Below are positions 33,294-45,211 of a stretch of 64,000 nt of DNA, piece after piece. Positions within the stretch are counted from its first letter, which is position 1; the number at the start of each line of letters is the position of its first letter. The DNA is taken from contig JAACJM010000003.1 in the NCBI GenBank assembly GCA_013368315.1, forward strand, positions 558,001-622,000, written 5' to 3'. This stretch comes from Tetrapyrgos nigripes (Eukaryota; Basidiomycota; Agaricomycetes; Agaricales; Campanellaceae). A model generated the notes under the pieces. The model worked only from the letters and a program-made list of their open reading frames with translations. It had not been told where the DNA came from and did not search any database. Made by a program: the position numbers and the translations under genes.

Positions 33294-36200
33294 ATGGCTA
33301 CACAGATGAAGACCGAGCAAGACAAGACTTCAACAGAAGATCAACAATCAAACACCCAAGCACAGGAAGCTCCCAATACTACCTTCCACACCTTGATGCC
33401 AAGCGGACAGTGGACACACCCCCCCATGCAAGATAGGGGTATCCCCAGTACGTTGTGGAACACCCCTGGAAGAGCTCCCGGCAGGACTCCGACATCTCTG
33501 GGGCCACACGCATAAGATCAGCAACAGTTCTGAGCATGGGGAGTGACGAAGGACATTCTTCGCAATGACCAACAAGCGAACTGGAGTTTCCAAACTTCCA
33601 GCGAAGCAGGAGGACTCATCCAGTGCAGCCTCCTGCCGAACCACTCCCAGATCCTGTTGTGAGGCACATTGCGTTACAACACCATCCAGACCTTCGACAA
33701 ATGACTCTGGACGCCCAGATTCGTGTGGCTAGAAGAGAATCAGAGTCAACAACTAGCCTGAGAGGCATACCCCCAGGAATACCTGCGACTATCATGGAAG
33801 ACGTTAGAGAAAAAGAAGGAGAAGGAGAGGGGACGCACCCGAGTTACCAAGAACCTTTTATAGGACAAGGTATGCAAGGCATTCATCAAATAGTCCCACC
33901 TGAAGGTACCCCTGGCCGAGTTGTTGAAGAAGAGAATTTTGATGACCTAGAATTACAATGAGAAGTAGGAGAGGGAATGTCGAGAAGGGAATACGACGAT
34001 TGAAGCCCCCATTTGAGAACCCCAGTATTCACACTCCCAGATACTCTGGTTCACACTCCACCTCCTGCTACAAATATCCCTAGCCGGATACCAGAGTTAG
34101 AACCCCGAGTTTCTCCCAGTATATCCCCTCGAACCCCACCCATCTTCTTACCTGCAACACGAGCTCCCCAACCTTGTTACCCCTCCACTCCTCCACCTAA
34201 TGTACGATCCTATGACCAGCAGTACGAGTCAGTAATGGGCAGTGCTCTGACAAGAGGAGGGTCTACTAGAGGTCATACGAGGACCCAGACAGGGACACTG
34301 GGAGTGACATCCAGTACTCTAGGTCAGGAATCAGCAAATTCCGAAGTGGAGTGCCAAGAAGTCGAACAGTTGGTAGTACCGGAAACTGCCGAAACCAATA
34401 AACCCCACACCCCGACTCGAGGAAGCCCAAGTAGGACACGAGCAAACACTCCAGGCACACCTTTCGTGTTCACCCAGGCCATAGAAAGAGTTGAGGACTT
34501 AGGAAATCGTTGTCAAATCTTTGCAAGAGTACTAGGCGTCGTGGGAACAATGGGTTGGAGCACTGAAGAATCAATACATTATATTCGACACTTGGCAGCA
34601 TCAGAAGGATCAAGACCACCAGAACTAGAGGCGCTAATTAGTAACAGACATTTGGAGGAGAGGATTCAACACCTTAGAAGAGAAAGCATGGATGAGACAG
34701 TTCTAAATATGGTACCCTATAAGCATGAGGAAACACCTCCAAGTGAGTCTGAAGGAAGGCCCTTTACACCGGCAGAGCTCAGGGAAATCCAAGCACGAAC
34801 CTCACCATTAAATATATCTGACTTAGCACCAGCCAGCTCCGAGGAAGCTATACGGGAAGGAGTTGAACGTTATGAGCAACTAACTGGGGAACAGGTAAGT
34901 GAAGAAAGGGCATTGAGGGAGCTACGAAACATACTGGTGGACGTTGGGCCATCACGAAGTGCATCAGTTGCACCAGGGAGGGAATCAAGATCTATTAGTC
35001 AGAGAGAAACACCAAGGCCAGTAAACCCAGTCCTAAGAAGTGATTTGACTAGCATCAATACTGAGCCAGATCGAATGCCGAAAGCTACCAACGTAGGAAA
35101 ACCTCCCAAATATATTCCTCCACAACAACGGCAAGCCAGTACCGCTTGTTTGACCTTAGAAAGATCAGCCCAACCAAATCAGACTACGGTACGAATTCAA
35201 GAACGAGTAGAACAAATCCCAGGATACGAGATCACCCCTATAAGCAACTGAAGACAACCGGGGGAAATACGTTCAGATGGATATCGTTTCACACCAGGAG
35301 CAGCTCTACACCAAGCCGTAGGAGCAGGGAATTATTCGTGGAGGAATAGGGAAAGTATTCAAATGCTACCACGGGTGGAAACGATAACAGACGAAGACGA
35401 AGAGGGCGAACCCATAGCCCCAGAACCTATCGAAGGAAGAACCTTGCTGAGTAAAGTCCCAAAAAGCCCCACACCAGCAAGTACACCTTGAATCCTGGCT
35501 AAGGATAAAGGTAAGCAGCCAATTAGAGGTAGTGAAATTTTTTCTTTCCTAGGAACTCGGGATGAACCACCCCACATCACGATTAATGCAACTTGAGGAT
35601 CGGGAACCGCAACTGAAAGAATCTCGGTAGCAGGATTCGACTTGGGAACTCAGGTTAGCACTCCTGGTAGGGGAGGTCAAAGGCCCCTGACACGACAACC
35701 CTCTCTATGGGATGTAACCCTTCCACAAGGAATTTCTCAAAATTCGGGGAATCAAGGGCCACCCTCTAACCCACCCTCTGACCACGGTCAACCACCATCA
35801 TCATCCATGCCTCCTCCTCCTCCAGGACCCTCAGATAACCAGGAACCCGAATTCAATGACAATGAAGAGCAACAAGAGAGAAGACCTAGGGGAAATCGGG
35901 GACGACGAGGGTTTGATGGCCGCTCAGGACCACCTGGGCCTCCAGGACCTCTAGGACCCCCTGGACCTCCAGGCCCTCAAGGTCCCAAAGGAGAGCAGGG
36001 AATGGACGGACCCCAAGGTCCACCAGGTCCACCAGAAAATGGGGGAAATCCAGAAGATCGAGAGAGGAGAGATGCATTGCAAAGAGAAGTGAAGTTAGAG
36101 ATATGGAAGCTGGATACGTTTGACAGGAGTAATCATACCTTGTGGAGAACCTTTGTAAGCGACTGCGTGCGAATGTTCACAGCAAAACCCATCCTATACA

Positions 36201-37126
36201 AAACGGAAGCTGCAAAAGTCACTTTTGCATCCTCATACCTCACTGGAGCAGCCGCTAGGTATTATCAGAACTTAATTGATAGGGAGTTAATGCAAAATGT
36301 CTACCTTGGAGCACTGCACGACTGGAAGACCTTTGTCCTGACATTTGGCAGACTCTTCGGAGTACATGATGAGCAGCTCCACTTGCAATCAACCCTTGAT
36401 AAGGTGTTCCAAGGAGCTAGTGAGACTTTCGCTGACTTTATAATCCAATTCGAGGATGCCGCCTTGTTAACACAGTACAATGAACTGGCCTTACGATGGA
36501 AATTATTATTGCAAATTAGGAAAGATTTGAGGCACTGACTTACCTTGGTTGGGAAAAACCCTGAAGGTTTCACTGTATTGGTAGATAGGCTGCTGGATCT
36601 GGACACTGCACGAGAAGCTTTCAATGAGGCAGGATTAGCTACTAATACTTATGCTAATCCCACCTACGTCACCAATGTGGCTACTCCCACCAGGAATCAG
36701 GTAATACAACCAAATAACTTAGCTGGTCCCAGCCCATCAACCCAAGCAAACCGAAACTAAACCAGACCTTTACAAAATCAGGTACCTCCAGTAGCGCGAG
36801 TGGCTCAAGCACCAGCTCCCAAGAATCGACCCTATATTAAAATCACGCCAGAAGAATTCCAAAGAAGAATGAGAAATAGACTGTGCGTGTGATGCAGGGC
36901 CAGTGATCATTTTGGGAAAGATTGTCCTCCAGAGAATGACCCAGTACAGCTGGAAGCAGAAGCGGCACGAGCTGGGATAATTCTGGAAGAAGTAGGGGAT
37001 AAGGTGTATTATGGGTACGATGAAGAGGGAAACCTGGTTCAACTTGGGGAAGAAGGGGGGGAAAGAGAGATGGACGAGCAGGGAAATGAGGAAGGGGCTC
37101 AAGACGAGTTACCTGAAACATCATGA
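33294..37126 (+). pseudogene. Gypsy-A gag (collagen-like tract, zinc knuckle), stop-riddled
   Basis: Capsid/nucleocapsid precursor. It starts MATQMKTEQD at 33294; the frame then shifts once, near a run of seven C at 33419-33425, and afterwards stays in one frame to the TGA at 37124. The N-terminal 800 residues are Pro/Ser-rich. At 35918-36034 there are 13 Gly-X-Y triplets ([12 protein letters not shown]...). The capsid core is [40 protein letters not shown] knuckle is at 36884 onward, with a TGA inside it (Cys-Val-stop-Cys). In-frame stops: TGA at 33566, 33959, 34001, 35249, 35489, 35594, 36536 and 36890; TAA at 36758. The gag stop overlaps the pol start as ATGA. Confidence 0.85.
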
Positions 37127-40100
37127 GCCCCTCCCCAGAACTACACCTAAGGGCAGCCACAATGTTAGAAAATAACTTTCAAGAACAATTAGGAGATTTA
37201 GGACCCTCGATAACAATAACATCATGTTCAGAGCAAGCATTCATCATTCAAACTAAGTTATTCTTGCAAGAAAACGAATACTTAACTGCTTTAATCGACT
37301 CAGGAGTGTTGAGATCATTCCTGGATTACCAACAGGTGCACAAGTACCCCGATAAGCTATGACTACTCCCCCGACCAGTCCCTCTTACTCTATTTGATGG
37401 AGAACATACCTCAGCCGGAGTGATTACCCACAGGATTCCTGTACAATTATACTTCGAAGATGGTACGGCTCACCAAGAAAACATGTTAGTCATGAAGTTG
37501 CATCCGGCAGCACAGATTGTCCTCGGATTCCAATGGCTACGATGAATAAATCTGCAAATAAACTGGAAAGGCCTGTCATTTGCTTTCAAAGGAGGAGAAA
37601 CTCTCAAAGCATCACTATTAGAAATTTACCATTTACCAACACCCTGACAAGCCAAAGTAACCATGGAGGAAGAAAAAGAGGAAATCCCCAAGCAACTTAC
37701 CTTAACATTAGACGATCTGATACTGCTACACGAGTTGGAAATCCAGGAATACTTTGCAGAAAAGAACTCGAATCGGAATCACCAACCACCTGAATGGGAG
37801 AAGGAACCTAAAGGGGAGGGTGAGAATCCTGCTCGAACACAGACTGAGAACCAAAACCAACCACAAATAAAGATGCACAGAGAAGTACCTAGAAGAAATC
37901 AATATCCAAAAATTAGTCTGATAGGAGTCGCCCCATTTGCGATGTTGGTAAATCAGGGCTGCGAAGCATATACCCTATTTATTACCCCTACGACGGATCA
38001 AGAGGAATTGGAACGAATTAGTGGCCAGACAGCTCAGATAAAGGAAGGGGAGGGAAAGAAGGAATCAATCCAAGAAGAAGAAATACAAAAAATCATACCA
38101 GAACCTTATCACCCCTGGATAAAGGTGTTTTCATCAGGAGAGGCACTGAGAATGCCCCCACATCGTCCGTACGATGTGACAATCAACACTGGGGACAACT
38201 CTCTACCACCCCCCGGCAAGCTCTACAATATGTCCGAAACTGAATTAAAAGCGTTAAAGGAATACCTAGACGAAATGTTGGGGAAGGGCTTCATCCGAGC
38301 ATCGAAGTCCCCCATAGGGGCCCCAGTACTGTTCGCTAAAAAGAAGGATGGAAGCCTACGAATGTGCGTAGACTTCCGGGCTCTAAATAAAGTAACTATC
38401 AAAAATAAATATCCGTTACCATTGATTGGAGACCTCACGGACCGTCTTCGTAAGGCCAAGTACTTCACCAAGTTGGATTTGAGAGTTGGGTATAACAATG
38501 TAAGGGTGGCAGAGGGACACGAGTGGAAGATGGCATTTAGAACAAGATACGGTGCTTTTGAATATTTAGTAATGCCTTTTGGGCTTACTAACGCACCTTC
38601 AGTCTTCCAGCGATTCATGAACAACGTTTTCGTGGTCATATACCTAGATGATATACTTATTTTCTCTGAAACTCAAGAGGAACACATCGATCATGTTAAA
38701 AGGGTATTGCAACGACTAGAACACCATGACTTACACTTAAAACCTTCTAAGTGTGAATTCCATGTGGACTCGGTAGAATACCTGGGAATGATTGTGTCAA
38801 AGGATGGGATCTCCATGGACCCAACGAAAGTTGAAATCATTAAACAATGGAAGGAACCCACCAACTTAAAAGAATTACAAAGCTTCTTGGGATTTGCCAA
38901 TTTTTATAGGCATTTCATCAACAATTACTCAGGGATTGTAAAACCATTAACGGCCCTCACTTCCAAGAAAGTTCAGTACGAATGGACTCCACAGCGTCAA
39001 AGGGTTTTTGACTTACTGAAGGAAGCCTTTACCCAAGCACCAATACTATGACACTTTGATCTCACGCTACCTATCATTGTAGAATCGGACGCATCAGACT
39101 ACGCCATCGCCGCTATCCTCTCACAACCACATCCGGACACTGGCGAGATTCACCCAGTAGCTTTCCATGCACGAGCTATGGGCACTGCCAAGCTCAATTA
39201 CGACATTTTTGACAAAGAATTATTAGCAATAGTAGACTCTTTCACGCAATGGAGAGCGTACCTAGAGGGCTCTAGGTATACCATTCAAGTCTACTCTGAC
39301 CACAACAATCTCCAGTTCTTTACCACCACCAAAAAGTTAAGCCACAGACAAGCATGTTGGTCAGAATTTCTGTCCAGGTTCGATTACACAATTAATTACT
39401 GTCCCGGACACCTAGGAGGGAAACCTGATGCACTAACTCGCAAATCGGACGTCTACCCTAAAAAAGCTGAAGTCAACGAAAGAAATAAGAATAACGAGAG
39501 AATACTCATACCACCAGAACGGTTGTGCGCGAGTATGCAGATCAACAAGAAGTTGATGTTACAAAAGATAAAGGATTCAGCCAACGAATACGTGCAGTGA
39601 GGGGAGGAAATAGCAAGGTCAGAAGAACCAGGACCCTTCAAATATGAAGGAAGAATATTGCTTTGAAACAGGCTAATCTACTTGCCAGATTCTCACAATT
39701 TGAGATGGCAAGTGATTCAGCAACACCATGATCACAAGCTAAGGGGACATCCTGGGATCTGGAAAATGACTAAGATAGTGCAGTGTTCGTATTTTTGGCC
39801 AGGGCTGCATAAGGATATAAAGAGATATGTAAGGACTTGCCAAGTGTGCATGAGAGCAAAGGCTAGAAGAAACAAACCTTTTGGTTTCTTAAAGCCACTA
39901 CCCATTGGACGAAGACCATGGGCATCGATATCTGTAGACCATATCGTTGAACTGCCCGAATCAAATGGGTACAACACTGTTATGGTTGTGGTATGCAGAG
40001 TATCTAAAATGGCAATTTTTATACCTTGCCACACGACGGATAGCGCAGAAACACTTGCCAAATTGTTCATCCAGTTTGTCTTCTGCAAACATGGTCTGCC

Positions 40101-41175
40101 AGATGACATTGTATCGGATCGAGGCTCCACCTTCGTATCAAAGTTCTGGAGGGCCCTCTGTGATCTTCTAGAAATCCAACTCAATTTCTCGACAGCTTAC
40201 CACCCCGAAACCGACGGACAAACTGAAAGAACAAATCAAACACTGGAACAATACCTACGAATCTTTGTGAACTACAAGCAGAACAACTGGGATGAACTAC
40301 TCCCCCTGGCAGAGTACGCAAACAACGATGCACCCCACACCACCACAAACCTATCTCCATTTTTTGCAAATAAAGGATTCCACCCACAACTCACCTTTGC
40401 CATTCGAAGTATTAGCAACCACATGGCCCACCAAAAGGCCTCTGATATGGCCGCTATACATCAATACTTGAAAATGCAGATTGAAAAAGTCAATGAAGGA
40501 ATGAGGAGGAATACTGAGGGTAAACGAAGTACAGTCCCGGATGCCTTTGAAGAAGGGGCCTATGTATGGTTAGATGCTCGTAACATCTCTACCAAACGAC
40601 CAGCAAAGAAGCTGGACTATAAATACCTAGGACCTTTCAAAATCATGAAGAAAGTGGGCACCCACGCTTACTGTCTTAAGCTCCCGAGCTCTTTAAGTGG
40701 CATACATAACGTATTTCACGCAAAGATGTTGTCCAAATTTGACGATGACGTTGTAGGAGAATGACCCCAACCAGAACTGTATGAGACGAAACTGGAAAGA
40801 TCAGGTACCTATGAGGTTGAGAAAATTGTCGATTTGAAAATAGAACAGAGAAAATTGAAGTATTTAGTGAAATGGAGAGATTACGATGACAAGGAGAATA
40901 CATGGCAAACTCTACATACCTTGAAGAACGCAGTAGAAGCCATCAAAGACTTTCAAGCACAGAACCCAGACAAACCACATGCAACTAAGGAGGAATTAAA
41001 CACCTTAGAATGGGGGGAAAGGATCCCACCAAATCAGATCGACCAGAATCCACAAAAACCTCATCGGAAAGCACTCGTATCTCAATCGCAACTGGAAGCT
41101 GGAGAAAAATGACGGTCTCCACAGTTTCAGTCCCAACCACACATCATTGACTTACAAAACGCCCCACTCACCTAA
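37123..41175 (+). pseudogene. Gypsy-A pol (PR-RT-RH-IN-chromodomain), stop-riddled
   Basis: One continuous frame from 37123 to the TAA at 41173, broken only by TGA codons at 37360, 37543, 37645, 39049, 39598, 39664, 40762 and 41110. Domains in order: protease (ALIDSGVLRSFLD, Thr of DTG/DSG type altered downstream), reverse transcriptase (MCVDFRALNKVTIKNKYPLP, VIYLDDILIF; about five residues are missing in front of VVIYLDD), RNase H (VESDASDYAIAAILSQ, FDKELLAI), integrase (HHDHKLRGHPG..CQVCMRAK zinc site, SVDHIVELP, DIVSDRGSTFVSKFW, YHPETDGQTERTNQTLEQ) and a C-terminal chromodomain (YEVEKIVDLKIEQRKLKYLVKWRDYDDKENTWQ). Most stops fall where Arg is the family residue. Confidence 0.9.
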
Positions 41176-41519
41176 AGCCAAGCAATAACTATGCTATTCA
41201 CACCTAGAAAGAAGAACAGGGAACTAGAAGACTGACACATGAAGGTAAAAGGAAAGAAACATGAGGTGGCAGTACCTTGATACCCGATCATGTTCCCACA
41301 CAACGACGGCGGGTATTTCAGAAATCATCCACACATCACTTATGGCTGGAACTAAAAAAGTTCACAGACGTCTAATGGAAAAGAGAGTAAAGACAACATA
41401 AATTAAAATTCAAAATATGGGCAGGTATACGAGGGTATAGAGATAATAATGCCAAAAAACAAACTCTTGGGTATACAGGGGGTCTTCAATAAATAAACCA
41501 AGAAAGCTCCTCGCCTACT

Positions 41520-42907
41520 TAATTCTCCTTGCCCTTGGCTAGTTTCTTGACACGAGCCGAATGATCCTGAGCATGACTCTTGCCTCGTGGAAATTTGAAG
41601 CTGTAGGAAAAAAGAGAGTTAATTCGATAAAGCACATAACGGATCAATCAATCGTACTCACCCATCACCCAAAAAGACCCGACGAGTAGATGGACTACCT
41701 GCCATTGGAATAGCCCTTGTAGAGGAGATAGGAGAAGGGGAGGTTTGAAATTTCTTGGGCCTGGGAGTGGGAGGATGCACAAATATGGGAGGAAGATTGG
41801 CGCAACAGGTAGGAGTAGCAAACAGGTCATAGTAGGGAAGGGAAAGGGAGGTACGCTGGGAGTGTTGACGGCAGGAACCGAGGACACCAACGGCGGCAGA
41901 ATGGCAGGAACGGGAAGAGGACCGAGATGACTGTCAACAGACTAGTAAAAATCAATAAAGAAAAGGAATAGGTAAAAAATGATGCACGGAGAATTCCTAA
42001 TCATACTCTCGATTGACACCACCGCCTGACCCAATGCTGCCACCAAGCGAGTCATTGTAGCATCACCCTCCTTGATGGTACCAGTAATGTTCTTGGAGGC
42101 CGCAAAGGTGTGATGGAACAGGGTGTTGAGACAGTCAAAAGCAACGTTCATGCTAGCAGCACGGTCTCGAATCACCTCTATACTAGCACCCAAACTGATG
42201 GCCTGATGGAGAAGCAAGAGAGTACCGGCAAAACTAGTTGTGTATTCTTGAAAATAATCCTCTTGTTGAATGACATTACCTCTAACCCCCTGGAGTCCAA
42301 TAGTGGCAAAGAAACGGACCTCGCTTTGGAGGACGGTGACGATCTGTTGGGAGGATGCTGCAGAGTATCAGCCACAATTCCAAAATAGGAAACAGTAAAA
42401 AGGGAAAAGAGATAGCCAGTTACTCACTGTAACCACACTTCCAATTATCCAGCTCTTGTTCCATATGAGCCAGGGAGCTGGGGACAGAATATCTATCAGA
42501 GGAAAGAACGGCGGAAAAAGAAGGGAATCACGTACCAAACGTGCTCTTGGGTTGGACCGACCATCGACACATCCAAGGAATGAATTAACACATCCTTGAT
42601 TGATTCATTGGCAGCAAACTCCTCACCCCTATGATGAACCCTGTTGACACAGTCCAGCAGTAAATTGAAACTAGAAATGAAGAAAGTCAATATTCAACAA
42701 AAATTGTGAAAAAGGAACAGAGACGTATGGCAAACAGTTAAAACCAACAGCGGGAAGCGAGGAAGACAGCAGAACACTAGAGACACCTGGCAACGGCACA
42801 GGAGTAGGGCAGGGAGCAGGAGGGAGCTGACGGTCGGGTGAATCCATCACATAAGTAGGCAGTAAGAGATGGGAGGGGAATGGGGAAAAAGGATGGTAGC
42901 TCCTCAC
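41520..42907 (-). other. Antisense ORF cluster between pol and 3' LTR of Gypsy-A
   Basis: The region between pol and the polypurine tract has its best coding signal on the minus strand. Segments: MDSPDRQLPPAPCPTPVPLP (start 42856), FNLLLDCVNRVHHRGEEFAANESIKD, LAHMEQELDNWKCG, and ASIEVIRDRAASMNVAFDCLNTLFHHTFAASKN. They are separated by GT...AG spacers of about 45-55 nt, suggesting a spliced antisense gene. Not all junctions fit in phase, so it is probably decayed like the rest. I do not recognise the product. Antisense accessory genes in this position are known in some plant and fungal LTR elements. Confidence 0.4.
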
Positions 42908-43198
42908 CTTTTATACGAAAAAAGGTACTGAGCGAGAACCAACACAACTTATCAGAAGAGGTACATACGTTGTAAAGGAGATGGGAGGATAAAGAAAAAT
43001 TTTCGGAAGTTCACTTGAATTTGCCACACTGTGGGTGGTGACTACTTACCAGAAGCAGCAGAAAAGTACTTGTAAAAGAAGCAGACTTTCGTCACACGGT
43101 ACTACCTATGGAATATCCCATCAAGCCAGGGACATCACTTTTCCCAAAATTAAGAAAAGAAGCATATGTTGCACAGTGACAAGCCTTCGAGGGCTCAG

Positions 43199-43218
43199 GC
43201 GTGGAAAGGGAGGGATAA
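43199..43218 (+). other. Gypsy-A polypurine tract
   Basis: A purine-rich run (GTGGAAAGGGAGGGATAA) sits directly in front of the 3' LTR, the expected primer for plus-strand DNA synthesis. Confidence 0.7.
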
Positions 43219-44076
43219 TGTTAGGAATTGACCAATGATGCGACATGTCAACCAAGACCCAGTGACCACGTACCTGGTTACTAACCTCACAGCATCAACA
43301 AAGGCATAGCTCGAGTCTGGATCAGGGACAATACAACACAGCCACGAACACAGGATAATTATATGGAGAATCCCAAAGCGAATAAGAAACAAGAGATACT
43401 GAGAACGGATTAATGAAGCTGACAGGAACTCAGTAGTAGGATCGAAAGATCAAACGATGGGCTGTTTCAGAGATATTAACATCTGAACAAGGCGGAATTA
43501 AGGGTGTGGAAGATGAGTAAGCCCAGAAATCCTTAGGGCTATACCCAGGAGGCAATGCCAAGGCAGTAAAGTCTCCATCACCTCAGTATAATATAATTTT
43601 TAAAGTATAAGTACCATGCTGGAGACCCTATGTCCCCAGCCTACTATTTTGTCAACTACGTACTTCTGAATTCACTCGTTTATCTATACTTATCAACTAC
43701 GCACTTTCTCAAACCCAGCAGAGGCCGTGAGCTCTTCTCCACGCCACTCGACACTTAGGTGACCGAGTACGCATCTCGATCAAACCATCACCACAACTAT
43801 ATCCAACTCTGAGTACCTCCGAACTGAATAACACCATCCCAACTATCTATTATCATCAAATGCTTTGACATTGGCCAAATCGACCACCAATAATTATATA
43901 CTCGATGCTAGTACAACTGTAATGCCCATTAAATGCCCTTCAGCCACCCAGCCTACATCAGTGCGTGGTCATTGAGCTGGATAAGCGGTTTAACGTCACG
44001 ATAAGTATACGTACCAAGAACTGCATATATTATAGTAGCTCTATTTGCTACTACAGTCCTTGAACGTATCTTAACA
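43219..44076 (+). repeat. Gypsy-A 3' LTR (858 bp)
   Basis: Same ends as the 5' LTR. It is 19 bp longer, mostly from an 18 bp indel near 43925. Confidence 0.95.
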
Positions 44077-45211
44077 GTTTGCAATCAAGGAAGTATCCGA
44101 TAGCAAATCCTCCCAATATATCCTAGACCCAGTTAGGTTTTCCTGCTCTTGCATGTACAATAAAGGAAAAACTTACTCCGAAAGGGATGACTAGAGAGCA
44201 CAAAGCCCTGACCCGGACCTGCCTCTGAATTAGTGAATCAGAGTACAGAATAAGCTGAAAGTCTTACAGTGTAGAACTGCATTTGCAGAGTACCTTGTTG
44301 GCGGGATCATCTCAGATTTGAAATTCAGCAAAGGTACATATTGCACTCACTGATGTATGAACAGTAGAACCATGATGTGAAAAAAAGCGGGCAGAGGAGA
44401 AGAATCTAAGCATAATCATGTTAGCAAGAGAGCTGGCACAGATATCAGGCACTCACGTCTCTGTTAGAAACGACTCTGTACCATTTGGTGAAAGTCTGAA
44501 CCCATCCTGCCTTTCTCATCACGATCCTCACCCCGTCTCTTCTTTGCACTTTTTCAGGAGGGGAAAGAAGCAGTGCGATGAAGGGACCTGCACACATGAT
44601 ACCTATGATGACCAGATATGTCTCAAGTGAGACACCACTGCTAGAGTCAGTACTGTGGTTGAGGCCAAAGATGATAGCCCCTATTTTACAGTATGAGCTG
44701 TACAGGTATATGAGGACGAGATAGGAATCATTCACCTCCAATGACTGGCGCAGCATTCCTCGTGAAGACCCAGAGACCAAGCATTCGTCCCCTGTGATCA
44801 GGCTCGGGATATGCTGAATAGAAGAACACAGCGTAAATGACAGAATGAGTCTGCAGCTCAATCATAAACACACCAGTAATAATGGGTCCTTCCACTGTAT
44901 ACATAAGGCCATCTGTACAACTGGATATAATGGACCCTAAGGCAGTCATCACAAAAAAAAAAACCAACAGTACTGACCAAACATCAAGAACCATTCAGTT
45001 CCATTCTTGGAGTTCAAATATAGACTTCCGGAGTAGCTATACACCAAAAGAAAACTAACAGCAAGTACTAACATAATATCCCCAGTACTAGAGATCTGCA
45101 TAGGCATCAGATAAGGGGAGATAGATAACAAGAGATTTGATGTACGAGGAGTGCCCAGCGTACACCAATCTTGCTGACAATGATACCTGAATATTGTACT
45201 TGTCCAGACCG
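44077..45211 (-). pseudogene. UNC93-like MFS transporter, 5' part (split by Gypsy-A)
   Basis: Upstream part of the gene whose end is at 31767-32424. Exons on the minus strand read SGQVQYSGIIVSKIGVRWALL, SGSLYLNSKNGTEWFLMFG, SIISSCTDGLMYTVEGPIIT, YPEPDHRGRMLGLWVFTRNAAPVIGG, IIFGLNHSTDSSSGVSLETYLVIIGIMCAGPFIALLLSPPEKVQRRDG and, next to the insertion, DILGGFAIGYFLDCK. This order is that of UNC93/DUF895 fungal transporters. Introns are about 50 nt. The N-terminal exon could not be found with confidence beyond about 45211. Apart from the Gypsy insertion and one TGA in the distal part, the frame is well kept, so inactivation may be fairly recent. Confidence 0.82.

Larger units (their letters stand above)
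32425..44076 (+). mobile_element. Gypsy-A: decayed chromodomain Ty3/Gypsy LTR element, 11.65 kb
   Basis: Two LTRs in the same direction (32425-33263, 43219-44076) begin TGTTAG and end TTAACA, with a 5 bp target duplication GTTTG (32420-32424, 44077-44081). Between them lie gag, pol (protease, RT, RNase H, integrase, chromodomain), an antisense ORF zone and a polypurine tract. The reading frames of gag (33.5-37.1 kb) and pol (37.1-41.2 kb) stay open except for about 16 point stop codons, 15 of them TGA. The 5' leader carries an 11-nt segment complementary to the LTR, as in self-priming elements. It inserted in the UNC93-like gene. Confidence 0.95.

Noticed and set aside
33294..41175. Classical RIP as cause of Gypsy-A decay
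   Set aside because: RIP favours CpA to TpA and would give TAA/TAG from CAA/CAG; the observed changes are mainly at CpG and the stops are nearly all TGA.
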